Shown: in pieces, positions 6,759 to 14,710 of the stretch
Position numbering within the stretch: position 1 is the stretch's first letter
Layout of the letters: every line of letters starts with the position of its first letter
Origin: Geoalkalibacter ferrihydriticus DSM 17813
GTDB taxonomy: Bacteria; Desulfobacterota; Desulfuromonadia; Desulfuromonadales; Geoalkalibacteraceae
Length of the DNA: 64,000 nucleotides
Reading direction: 5' to 3'
Assembly (NCBI RefSeq): GCF_000820505.1
Contig: NZ_JWJD01000001.1
Coordinates: 707,923 to 771,922, forward strand
Program-made: the position numbers and the translations under genes
The notes under the pieces: model-generated
Database searches by the model: none
Seen by the model: only the letters and a program-made list of their open reading frames with translations
What the model was told of the DNA's origin: nothing

Positions 6759-9700
6759 ATGACCGCGCCAAGTCGTTTCTTCAAGTTTTTCCTGCTTACC
6801 TGGCTGCTATTTTTCTGTTTCATTCCCAAACCCACCTGGGCGACGGCCATCGCCGAGAGTTCTCTCTCTTTCAGTTTTAATATCTCTCCCGCCGCCGGCA
6901 ATTTGACCTTACTCGATCCCTGGTTCATGGAAACCTTTGCCTGGGCCTCCAACAGCCTGGGCGAGATGGACTTTGGTTTTGGCTTTTCCGAGGACAGCGC
7001 GGCTTCCTCCGCGGCGGTCACCTGGGCCTCTGGCCAAGGGAGCAGCTCAGGTAACACCGGTGCGGCCCAAAGCCGGGTTCATATTCCGGGTACTGATGTC
7101 GGCTATGCCGAATCGTTAGGGCGAGGCGGTACCTCGGGTTTTTTTATGATTACCGGGGGCGAAGGGACGGTCGACGTTGATTTTTCCGCAAGCCTTCTGG
7201 GGTCCATGTTCGTATTCACCGATGAATTCGGGGTGTTCGCAAAAACCGAAACCATTTTCGGGCTCGAACTTGATGGGGCGCCGTTGCTCTTTTTCTATGA
7301 CTTTCTTGAAATAGGCCCCAATTCCATCGATTCCAGCCCCATCTCGGATGTTTTGTTCTCCACGCTGACCCTTGACTACGACACCCCGTACTTTCTTTAT
7401 GCCGAAGGCGATTCGGAATCCTATGCCGCCAACGTGCCGGAGCCTTCGACTTTTATTCTGTTGCTGGCGGGTTTGATCGGGGCTTTATTGTTCAAGCGAG
7501 GGCGAAAGGCCAAAGTGGAGGGAAGAAAGAACGGCTTTTTCCTGGGAGGTTTTTTCCTTTGTGCCCTGACGGGATTTTTGCTTCTGTCCTTTGCCGGGCC
7601 GGGCTTTGCAAAGTACCTGGGCGCGCCCCCTCCACCGGCTTGCGATTCAAATCCATGCTGCCCGTCCGTCGGCCCCTGCACCTGCGAATTCGAGGGTGAT
7701 AGTGCGCTGAGCTTTACCGAGGGCAATCTGCAGGAGCGAAGGGATATCGCCTGCCTTCCGACGCTGTGCCTGGGAATCACCTACCAAAGCGCCAATGCCG
7801 ATTCCTCCTGGGGTCGGGTCGACACGGTGCTGGGATACGGCTGGACGCACAGCTTCAACACCTTTCTCTACAGTCAGCGCGGCCATATGTTTCGCAGCGA
7901 CGAAGAAGGGCGGGTCGTCAAATATCGGCGCGGCCCCGGAGGCACTTTCACCCCCATAACGGGCTATTTTGAAACCCTCGCGCAGAATGCCGACGGCTCA
8001 TTTACCCTGACCAGGGAAGACGGTACGGTTCTCAATTTTGCCTTCATCCCAGACACCCCCTTCATGGTCGGCGGCCCGGTGTTTCGCTTGACCGGCATCA
8101 CCGACCGCAACGCCGACACCACAACCTTGGTTTATGCCGGGGGCACTTTGGTCGAGGTTGTCGACCCCTACGGCCGCAGCCTGGAATTCGAATACGACGG
8201 GGTGAACAAGCTCAGGGCGGTGATCGATCCCCTGGACCGCAGGACGGAATTCGCCTACGACGACACGGGCCGCAACCTTTCGCGCATCACCGATCCCGAC
8301 GGCCGGATCACCAGCTATGCATACAACATGTTTTCGCAACTGACCGGGAAGGTCGATCCCGATGGACGGGAACTGATTTACATCTACCGGAACAGAAAGC
8401 CCGTCGAAATCAGGGACGGCGAGGGCAGGTCCATCCTGCACCTGAGCAATCCCGTCAACTGGGCCACCGATAGCACCGCCCTGGCCCGTGACCTGCAAAT
8501 AGAAATGGTGCCGAGCACCACCACCAAAAAGGATGCGCGCGGGAACCTCTGGCGCTACGAATACAACCGGCAGGGGTACATCACCAGGCTCATCGCCCCC
8601 GACGGCGCGACCACGAGTTACACTTACGATCCCCTCACCGTGCGCCTGGCCAGTGTTACCGACGCCCTGGGACATGTCACGCATTACGCCTACGACAGCC
8701 GCGGCAACCTCATCAGGACGACAGACTGCCAGGGCAACCTGACGGAGTATACCTACGAACCGATCTTCAACAGCCTCACCAGCCTGACCGATGCCGACGG
8801 GCGGGTGACCACCAGGGAATACGATGCGCGCGGCAATCTGGTCAGGGAAACCGATCCCCTGGGCAACGACCGCCTCTGGACCTATGACGCCAGGGGCAAT
8901 GTTCTTACGATAACGGACCGAAACGGCAACACCACCAGCCACGACTATGACGCCTTTGGCAACCGCATCAAAATCACCGACGCCCTGGGCAATGTGACTA
9001 CCCTGACCTATGACCTGGCTGGAAATGTGCTGACTCACACAGATGCCCTGGAGCGTGTCACCAGCTATGCCTACGACGCGCTGAATCGGCTCATCACGGA
9101 AACTGACCCCCTGGGTCAGGTCACGCAGTATGCCTACGACGGGGCGGGTAACCGCACCCAGGTCATCGATGCCAAGGGCAACGCCACCACTTACGCCTAT
9201 GACCTGCGCGGCCGGCTGATCCGGATCACCGACGCCCTCGGGCAGGTCGAAACCCAAGCCTACGACGGCAACGGCAACCGCATTCGCCTGACGGACCAGA
9301 ACGGCAATAGCACCCGATTCGCCTACGATGCGCAGAACCGCTTGATCAAAACCACCGATGCCCTGGGCCACACAACGGCCATGGCCTACGACGGGGTGGG
9401 TAATCTTGTTTCCTCAACCGACGCGGAAAACCACACCACCACTTTCGCCTACGATTGCCTCAACCGGCAGATTCTCGAAACCGACCCGCTGGGATGCGAG
9501 ACCCGGATCGCTTATGCCGAACTCAATGGTCCCGGTTGCACGGCCTGTTCGGGAGCGCCCCTCGGTTCGAGCCTGCCGGCCAAGCAGATCGACGCCTTGG
9601 GCAAGGTCACTTATTTCCGCTATGACGATCTTGGTCGGCTGCTCAAGGAGATCCGCAAGGTCGGAGATACCGAGGACGTCATCAATGCCGACGACGCGGT

Positions 9701-12161
9701 GACCGCCTACACCTACGACGCCGAGGGCAACCGTCTGAGCCTGATTGAGCCCAACGGCAACACCACGACCTTCAGCTACGATGCCCTGCATCAACTCATC
9801 GTGGAAACCAATGCCGCGGGTGAAGCCACCCTGACCGGCTACGACGCAGTGGGCAATATCACGTCGATTGCGGAGCCCAACGGCAATATCACCAGCTACC
9901 TCTACGATGCTCTGGATCGGGTGGTGCGCAGTGAAGATCTTGAGGGGATCGTCGCGACCTTCAACTACGACCCGGTCGGCAATCGCTTGTCCGAGGCCGA
10001 CGGCAACGGCAACGAAACCTCCTATGGGTATGACCCGCTCCATCGGCCGGTGCGCATCGTGGACGCCATGGGCGAGGCCACCGAATACACCTACGACGCC
10101 TTCGGCAATCTGATGACGATGCGCGATCGCGAGAACAAGCTCACCCGCCATGTCTACGATGCCGTCCATCGCCGGGTGGAAACCATCGACGCCATCGGCG
10201 GCGTGACGCGCTCTGAATACGACGGCGTCGGCAACCTGGTGCGCCTCATCGATGCCCGCGGCAACGCCACCCTCTACGTCTACGACCCGATCAACCGACT
10301 GACTCACGAAACCTACGCCGATGGCGGCACCCGCACCTTCGGTTACGACTGCGTCGGCAACCTGGTGACCCGCACCGACCAGAAAAACCAGACCACGACC
10401 TACACCTACAACGACCTCTATTTCCTCATTCAGCGCAGCTATCCCGGCGATGCCCCCGACCTGTTCACCTATGACCTCTCCGGGCGCATGCTGAGCGCGG
10501 AAAAGGGCGGGTGGTTGGTGAGCTTTGCCTACGACGGGGCCAATCGCGTCACCCAGACCACCCAGAACGGGCGCGTGATCCAGTACGCCTACGACATCCC
10601 CGAACGCACGCGCACCCTGACCTATCCCGGCGGCCTGCTCATCGAAGAGCGCCTGGACCCGCGCGGGCGCCTGCAGCAGATCAACGATCTCGCCTCGCCG
10701 CCGCCCCTGGTCACATACGCCTATGATCCCGGCAATCGGGTCGTGTCCCGCAGCTATGTCAACGGCGCTTTCGCGACCTACAGCTACAACGCCAACAACT
10801 GGATCACCCAACTCAACCACGGCGCCGGAGCGGCCCTCATCGCCGGCTTCCGCCATGACTATGACAAGGAAGGCAACAAGCGCTTCGAAGAGCAATTGCA
10901 CAACCCGCCGCGCTCCGAAGCTTACGGCTACGACGCCATTTACCGGCTGGTGGATTACCAGGTCGGCGATCTGGTCGGCGCCGCCGTACCGGTGCCCGCG
11001 ACCCAGACCGCGTATGATTTGGATCTGCTCGGCAACTGGAACAGCAAGACCACCGATGGCCTCACCCAGAACCGCAGCCACAATCAGGTCAACGAACTGA
11101 TCGCCATCGACGGCCTGGCTCTGGCCTACGACGCCAACGGCAACCTCATCGAGGACGAGCGCCACACCTATGTCTACGACGACGAGAACCGCCTGCTGCG
11201 CGTCACCCGCAACAGCGACGGTCAAATCGTCGCCAGTTATCAGTACGACGCCCTCGGCCGCCGTGTGGCCAAACAGACCGACCTATCCGGCGTGATGGAT
11301 GAAACCTTGTATTTTCATGACGATGCCCGGGTGATCGAGGAGCAGGATGATTTGGCGCAAACCCTCGCCGAGTACATCTACGGCAACTATGTCGACGAGG
11401 TGCTGGTCATGCGCCGCGCCGACCAACTCTTTTTCTACCACCAGAACACCCTCTGGTCCGTCGCCGCCGTCACCAACAGCGCCGCCGCCGTCGTCGAGCG
11501 CTACACCTACGACGCCTATGGATGCGTCAGCATCAGCGACGGCGCCTTTAACCCCGTGGCGGAAAATGCCTGGGGCACGCCGCGCAGCGCCATTGAAAAC
11601 CCCTGGATGTTCACCGGGCGACAGTTGGACGAGGAGACGGGGCTGTATTTTTACCGGGCGCGCTATTACGACTGTGAGAAGGGGAGGTTTTTGCAGAGGG
11701 ATCCGATTCTTGACAAAGCCTTAGAGATCAAGAAGCAGGCCAGAGGATTCCAGCCTTTGCACTCTTTTATAAAAATTACGAACAATAGCGACAGTTCCAC
11801 GTCGCAGAGAAAGCTATATGTTTTGAATGCGTATGAGTACGCGGCGTCTAACCCATCAAACTCAGTAGACCCATCCGGTTTAGCAAGCGTTGCATGCACA
11901 ACCTGCATCTGCTGCGGCGGGATCTACGCGGGTTTCTGCAGCCTCATTTGTGCCACAAGCTTCTGGGACGATCCCAACGATTCTTGGGGAAGATGCTTCC
12001 TTAAGTGTGTTTCGTCTACACGTGGCAGAGCACTTGGCATAATCTGCGAAACGGCATGCGTGGCCTGTGTCGGCGGAAAAAGGTTGCCTAAGGGAAATAT
12101 CCGACCAGGTCCACGACCACCATGGCACCCGCAGCCGCCGCGACCGCCATGGATACACTAA
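6759..12161 (+). CDS. RHS/YD-repeat protein fused to an N-terminal PEP-CTERM protein
   Basis: An 1,800-aa protein. Residues 1-29 are a signal peptide. Residues 30-224 are a beta-rich domain. Residues 226-250 form a complete PEP-CTERM signal: VPEPST, a hydrophobic helix, then KRGRK. That signal normally ends a protein, yet here the frame continues into a second signal-peptide-like hydrophobic segment (about 257-285) and a Cys/Pro-rich linker. From about 320 to 1,620 runs the RHS/YD-repeat shell, with dozens of YDxxGN-type units. The conserved end, YFYRARYYDCEKGRFLQRDP, is at about 1,630-1,648. After an unusual insert and NAYEYAASNPSNSVDPSGL comes a Cys-rich variable tail of about 85 aa ending in a Pro/Trp-rich stretch. 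RHS proteins usually encapsulate and deliver a variable C-terminal toxin or serve at the cell surface; here the product would be exported. The GTG at 7515 could be an internal start. Confidence 0.9.
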   Translation: MTAPSRFFKFFLLTWLLFFCFIPKPTWATAIAESSLSFSFNISPAAGNLTLLDPWFMETFAWASNSLGEMDFGFGFSEDSAASSAAVTWASGQGSSSGNTGAAQSRVHIPGTDVGYAESLGRGGTSGFFMITGGEGTVDVDFSASLLGSMFVFTDEFGVFAKTETIFGLELDGAPLLFFYDFLEIGPNSIDSSPISDVLFSTLTLDYDTPYFLYAEGDSESYAANVPEPSTFILLLAGLIGALLFKRGRKAKVEGRKNGFFLGGFFLCALTGFLLLSFAGPGFAKYLGAPPPPACDSNPCCPSVGPCTCEFEGDSALSFTEGNLQERRDIACLPTLCLGITYQSANADSSWGRVDTVLGYGWTHSFNTFLYSQRGHMFRSDEEGRVVKYRRGPGGTFTPITGYFETLAQNADGSFTLTREDGTVLNFAFIPDTPFMVGGPVFRLTGITDRNADTTTLVYAGGTLVEVVDPYGRSLEFEYDGVNKLRAVIDPLDRRTEFAYDDTGRNLSRITDPDGRITSYAYNMFSQLTGKVDPDGRELIYIYRNRKPVEIRDGEGRSILHLSNPVNWATDSTALARDLQIEMVPSTTTKKDARGNLWRYEYNRQGYITRLIAPDGATTSYTYDPLTVRLASVTDALGHVTHYAYDSRGNLIRTTDCQGNLTEYTYEPIFNSLTSLTDADGRVTTREYDARGNLVRETDPLGNDRLWTYDARGNVLTITDRNGNTTSHDYDAFGNRIKITDALGNVTTLTYDLAGNVLTHTDALERVTSYAYDALNRLITETDPLGQVTQYAYDGAGNRTQVIDAKGNATTYAYDLRGRLIRITDALGQVETQAYDGNGNRIRLTDQNGNSTRFAYDAQNRLIKTTDALGHTTAMAYDGVGNLVSSTDAENHTTTFAYDCLNRQILETDPLGCETRIAYAELNGPGCTACSGAPLGSSLPAKQIDALGKVTYFRYDDLGRLLKEIRKVGDTEDVINADDAVTAYTYDAEGNRLSLIEPNGNTTTFSYDALHQLIVETNAAGEATLTGYDAVGNITSIAEPNGNITSYLYDALDRVVRSEDLEGIVATFNYDPVGNRLSEADGNGNETSYGYDPLHRPVRIVDAMGEATEYTYDAFGNLMTMRDRENKLTRHVYDAVHRRVETIDAIGGVTRSEYDGVGNLVRLIDARGNATLYVYDPINRLTHETYADGGTRTFGYDCVGNLVTRTDQKNQTTTYTYNDLYFLIQRSYPGDAPDLFTYDLSGRMLSAEKGGWLVSFAYDGANRVTQTTQNGRVIQYAYDIPERTRTLTYPGGLLIEERLDPRGRLQQINDLASPPPLVTYAYDPGNRVVSRSYVNGAFATYSYNANNWITQLNHGAGAALIAGFRHDYDKEGNKRFEEQLHNPPRSEAYGYDAIYRLVDYQVGDLVGAAVPVPATQTAYDLDLLGNWNSKTTDGLTQNRSHNQVNELIAIDGLALAYDANGNLIEDERHTYVYDDENRLLRVTRNSDGQIVASYQYDALGRRVAKQTDLSGVMDETLYFHDDARVIEEQDDLAQTLAEYIYGNYVDEVLVMRRADQLFFYHQNTLWSVAAVTNSAAAVVERYTYDAYGCVSISDGAFNPVAENAWGTPRSAIENPWMFTGRQLDEETGLYFYRARYYDCEKGRFLQRDPILDKALEIKKQARGFQPLHSFIKITNNSDSSTSQRKLYVLNAYEYAASNPSNSVDPSGLASVACTTCICCGGIYAGFCSLICATSFWDDPNDSWGRCFLKCVSSTRGRALGIICETACVACVGGKRLPKGNIRPGPRPPWHPQPPRPPWIH

Positions 12162-12292
12162 TCGCCAATATCCGTCGCTCTGATCGCCGTATCGAGCACG
12201 CGTAGCCTGCGTAGGTTGGGTAGGTTGGGTTGAGTTACGGACCCCAACACCGGCCTGTAGGAATGGGGGACGCTCCTAGGAAATTAAGTTGA

Positions 12293-12412
12293 CCGGCGCT
12301 GCAGTTGTGAGCCGGGGGCGACCCCGCGCAAGTGGCTAGACTTAAATTGATAACGGGAGGCTTGTCTGCATTTCCCGGTGCTTAACCCGGGGCGCGCGGA
12401 TGCGCGGGGTCG
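12293..12412. repeat. Nested inverted repeats (possible structured RNA or element end)
   Basis: CGACCCCGCGCA at 12319-12330 is perfectly complementary to TGCGCGGGGTCG at 12401-12412. Inside or beside it, CCGGC (12293-12297) can pair with GCCGG (12311-12315), and CGGGA with TCCCG around 12354-12376. Such nested pairing is unlikely by chance, but the strand and nature of the element are unclear. Confidence 0.45.
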
Positions 12413-12558
12413 GACCTGAGTAAGTGCTTGAATCTGAATTGATTTCAGACATTTTGACCCTATTTTTCGATGCTTAGTCCGGCCATTTTGCCGCTGAAAT
12501 CATGAATCACAGGTGGCGAAAAGGGCATTGCGCCTTTTTCGCCACCACATCTGTGTAA

Positions 12559-12764
12559 GGGACGTTGTTGCGGCGTTGCCTCTTCGTCCCACGCGTAATA
12601 CGGGTGATGCGTGAGTTCCATTCCCTTACCCAAGGATTCGCCCACAGAAAACGAGGTCGTGATCCAAAGGGGATTTTCCGTCTTCTCTGATAGATTCGGA
12701 CTTGCCCGCAAGGAATTGAAGAGGGTAGGCCGTCCCAGTTAAGGCAACTGCGCAACAACGTCCC
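12559..12764. mobile_element. MITE-like element bounded by 22-base inverted repeats
   Basis: The 22 bases at 12559-12580 and the 22 bases at 12743-12764 are inverted repeats matching at 20 positions; the outer 14 (GGGACGTTGTTGCG) are perfect. The enclosed 206 bases encode nothing convincing. No clear target-site duplication flanks the ends. This fits a small non-autonomous element or the degenerate remnant of an insertion sequence; I cannot name a family. Confidence 0.45.
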
Positions 12765-12964
12765 CAATTCTCGTCCATTCCCACCTGGGCCTCGGCGGCA
12801 CGGGTGGCGCGCGTCAGCACTAAGCAGGAGCCGGTGGGCGAGGAGGAGTTCCGCAGCTTTTGGGAGAGGGCATTCGGGTGAAGCTCCGGATGCCTGCGCA
12901 CCCTGAAGAAGGTGGTAATCTTGGGTTGAAGGCGAAATAATTCAACAGCTAAAGGAGCCTCACC

Positions 12965-13735
12965 ATGGACACCACCATCATTCTGTCAGTCGGCGGTTTC
13001 ATCGCCATTCTCGCCGTGTTGGTGCTGCTACGGGCCAAGAGTAGCCGCTTTGAGGTCAAACCGACGGATATCATCGTGGCGGTGGTGCCGGTGGTCTTGT
13101 TTCTGCTGGTGACCGGCAAGTTGCAGACTTTTGAGATCGGCGAGGGCGGCCTCAAGATCGAGGCGGCCTTCGTCAAGGCCTCAGAGCAGAGTATCGACTT
13201 GCAGGTGGCGCCCTTAACCGGGGTGCCCGCGGAGCCTGTGCGGCTTGATCCCAAGGAGGCGGTGAGTAAGATCCCGCAGTTGTTGGAGCGCCAGACCGAA
13301 GGGCTGCTGTTTCGCCTCGGCCACGGCGGCTACTGGGGGTCGGCCATCGAGGAATATTTCGTGGCCCTGACCCGCCAGCCGTTTCTCAAATATCTGCTCA
13401 TCGAACACCCCGACGGGCGCTTTTTCGGCATTGCCGACGCCCGCGCCCTCACCGAGCTGCTGCAAAACCCCAATGCGCCCTTTCGCGCCGACGATCTGGC
13501 GCGCTGGTTCAACCAGTCCGACACCAAGGCCCTGGTGCGGCTGCCCGGTTTTATCGCCGCCACAGATGCGGTGCCCACCGGCACGGACAAATTCCAGGCC
13601 TTGCAGCAGATGGAGGCCCTCGGCGTCGAGCGCCTGCCGGCGGTGGATGAAGCGCAGCGTTTCGTCGGCATGGTCGAGCGCTCGCGCCTCACCGCGAGCT
13701 TGTTGATCGATGTGACGAAGAGTTTGCAGAAGTGA
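12965..13735 (+). CDS. Membrane-anchored protein with CBS-like domain
   Basis: A 256-aa protein with two N-terminal membrane segments (residues about 4-22 and 38-55) and a large soluble C-terminal part. The latter half resembles a CBS pair: FLKYLLIEHPDGRFFGIADARALTELL around 140-166 and, at the end, a strand-helix unit ERLPAVDEAQRFVGMVERS with a following Leu-rich helix. CBS pairs usually bind adenine nucleotides and regulate an attached protein; this is inferred from pattern only. The ATG has AAGGAG upstream. The last 84 bases are repeated at 17567-17650 as a truncated copy. A HepT/MntA pair follows on the opposite strand 6 bases downstream. Confidence 0.6.
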   Translation: MDTTIILSVGGFIAILAVLVLLRAKSSRFEVKPTDIIVAVVPVVLFLLVTGKLQTFEIGEGGLKIEAAFVKASEQSIDLQVAPLTGVPAEPVRLDPKEAVSKIPQLLERQTEGLLFRLGHGGYWGSAIEEYFVALTRQPFLKYLLIEHPDGRFFGIADARALTELLQNPNAPFRADDLARWFNQSDTKALVRLPGFIAATDAVPTGTDKFQALQQMEALGVERLPAVDEAQRFVGMVERSRLTASLLIDVTKSLQK

Positions 13736-13741
13736 TTGGAA

Positions 13742-14086
13742 TCAGTTGGATTTCTCGAGAAGCTGCGAGACTTCTTGCGTCAAAATCGGCAGCTGCGATT
13801 CCAGTAAGCCCCAGACGACCTCGTCGGAGATTGATGCATAGCCGTGAATCAGGCGGTTGCGAAAGGCGATGATTCTGCCGCTGTTGCTGATGTGATTGGC
13901 CAGGGATGGATCGCGGCGCAGCGCTTGATTAAGGGCCTCGCCGATGATTTCGAACTGGCGCTCAACGGCAGAGCGCAACATGGTATTCGCCAGATAGTCG
14001 GACAAATCTTTAGCATCGGTAAACTGTTTCAGCAGTTGGCAGGCATGTCGGATGTCATAGAGGTATTTTAGAATTTCAAGCTGCAT
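13742..14086 (-). CDS. hepT: HepT-like ribonuclease toxin (HEPN domain)
   Basis: A 114-aa all-helical protein starting at the ATG at 14086, just inside the upstream gene's end. It carries RNRLIHGY near residues 77-84, the RX4H-Y motif that forms the RNase active site of HEPN toxins. In HepT/MntA systems HepT cleaves RNA and is silenced by AMP addition on the tyrosine of this motif by the partner nucleotidyltransferase. The gene overlaps mntA by 11 bases, the usual coupled arrangement, although here the antitoxin comes first. The longer open frame upstream overlaps mntA heavily and is not used. Confidence 0.85.
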   Translation of the reverse strand: MQLEILKYLYDIRHACQLLKQFTDAKDLSDYLANTMLRSAVERQFEIIGEALNQALRRDPSLANHISNSGRIIAFRNRLIHGYASISDEVVWGLLESQLPILTQEVSQLLEKSN

Positions 14087-14387
14087 CAAAAAGATCCACG
14101 CGACTGTTTTCAACAGCCTGGCGAAAATAGGGATTACGGATGGGGGAGAGTTCAACCAGGTCGATGTTCATACCGAATAAGGCTTCCAAATCCTCCAGCA
14201 AGCCAAAATAATGCTCGGCGCGTTCCCTGGGGGACAGAGGCTGGAACTCAACCAGAAAGTCGAGGTCACTGACGGAAGGATCAAAATTGTCCGAGGTGGC
14301 AGAGCCAAAGAGGGAGAGGCGCTGAACCCGGTGCACGCGGCACAGAGAGCGCAATTGATCTTGATTGGTTTCAATGGCGGAATACAT
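14076..14387 (-). CDS. mntA: MntA-like minimal nucleotidyltransferase antitoxin
   Basis: A 103-aa protein from the ATG at 14387, upstream and overlapping hepT. It shows the minimal nucleotidyltransferase motif: LFGSATSD, then SDLDFLVEF, with the DxD pair that binds the metal-ATP and a third acidic position in NIDLVEL. The GS-to-DxD spacing is 11 residues. Known MntA proteins AMPylate the HepT tyrosine and so neutralise the toxin. The pair is inserted between sequences that lie almost side by side in a second copy around 17.6 kb, which suggests mobility. Confidence 0.85.
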   Translation of the reverse strand: MYSAIETNQDQLRSLCRVHRVQRLSLFGSATSDNFDPSVSDLDFLVEFQPLSPRERAEHYFGLLEDLEALFGMNIDLVELSPIRNPYFRQAVENSRVDLFDAA

Positions 14388-14710
14388 GGTCGGCCCTTTT
14401 AAATGCTTATGAGAGGATATAGCACGCGCCAGGCAGTGTGACAAGTTCGGCGGCGGTCGAAAGAGTCAGAGGGCTCATTCGACAAGCACCGATCCTGCGG
14501 CATAGTTAGCGCTTGAGGGGCTTTGTTAATTAGAAATGGCGGGTTGTTCCGGCCCCGAATTGGGTGACATCTGTCAGGTTGACACAGAGATGAAAAGATT
14601 CAGGTAAAGCTCAGACGGCACAGGTTGCGGGCCGGTCATTGCGTTTCTGTCCCGTTTTCCAACAGCTGGTATTCGCTCGGGAAAGCTAAGGGCGGATCAG
14701 GGAGAAGCGC
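14388..14710. other. Intergenic region between mntA and the DUF3187 gene
   Basis: There is no gene in these 323 bases. The first part is the promoter side of mntA (reverse strand). The second part contains a 70-base element (14481-14551) that recurs at 17668-17737 and looks promoter-like, followed by the leader of the DUF3187 gene. Confidence 0.55.
14481..14551 (+). repeat. Duplicated promoter-like element, copy A
   Basis: Four blocks, GACAAG (14481), GCGGCATAGTTA (14497), TTTGTTAAT (14522) and TGTTCCG (14545), recur in the same order at 17668-17737, with nearly identical spacing (10, 13 and 14 bases here; 10, 12 and 14 there) but divergent bases between them. Block 1 plus the TAGTTA of block 2 could be -35 and -10 boxes. 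Each copy lies upstream of a forward gene. Confidence 0.5.

Larger units (their letters stand above)
12162..12964. other. 800-base region without a convincing gene, downstream of the RHS gene
   Basis: No intact gene is visible, and in particular no immunity-gene candidate for the RHS tail. The stretch contains two copies of TAGGTTGGG near 12213-12229 with a possible TTGGG/CCCAA hairpin, a multi-hairpin segment at 12293-12412, a 206-base inverted-repeat element at 12559-12764, and a short forward open stretch that ends at 12881 (last residues EEEFRSFWERAFG). The last could be the 3' remnant of a lost gene. The composition suggests debris of rearrangement or mobile elements. Confidence 0.5.

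Noticed and set aside
6529-6771. Reverse-strand open frame of 80 codons upstream of the RHS gene
   Set aside because: It overlaps the RHS start and promoter region, has no ribosome site and its composition does not look like protein.
7998-11225. Long reverse-strand open frames under the RHS gene
   Set aside because: They are mirror frames produced by the repeated YD codons of the forward gene and have no start signals.
8100-11600. The repeated TACGAC/GGCAAC blocks as a DNA repeat or CRISPR-like array
   Set aside because: They are codons for the YD-repeat protein with varying synonymous usage and irregular spacing, not a DNA-level array.
12460-12901. Overlapping reverse-strand open frames of about 85-90 codons
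   Set aside because: No ribosome sites or recognisable domains; they coincide with the inverted-repeat element and are better explained as non-coding debris.
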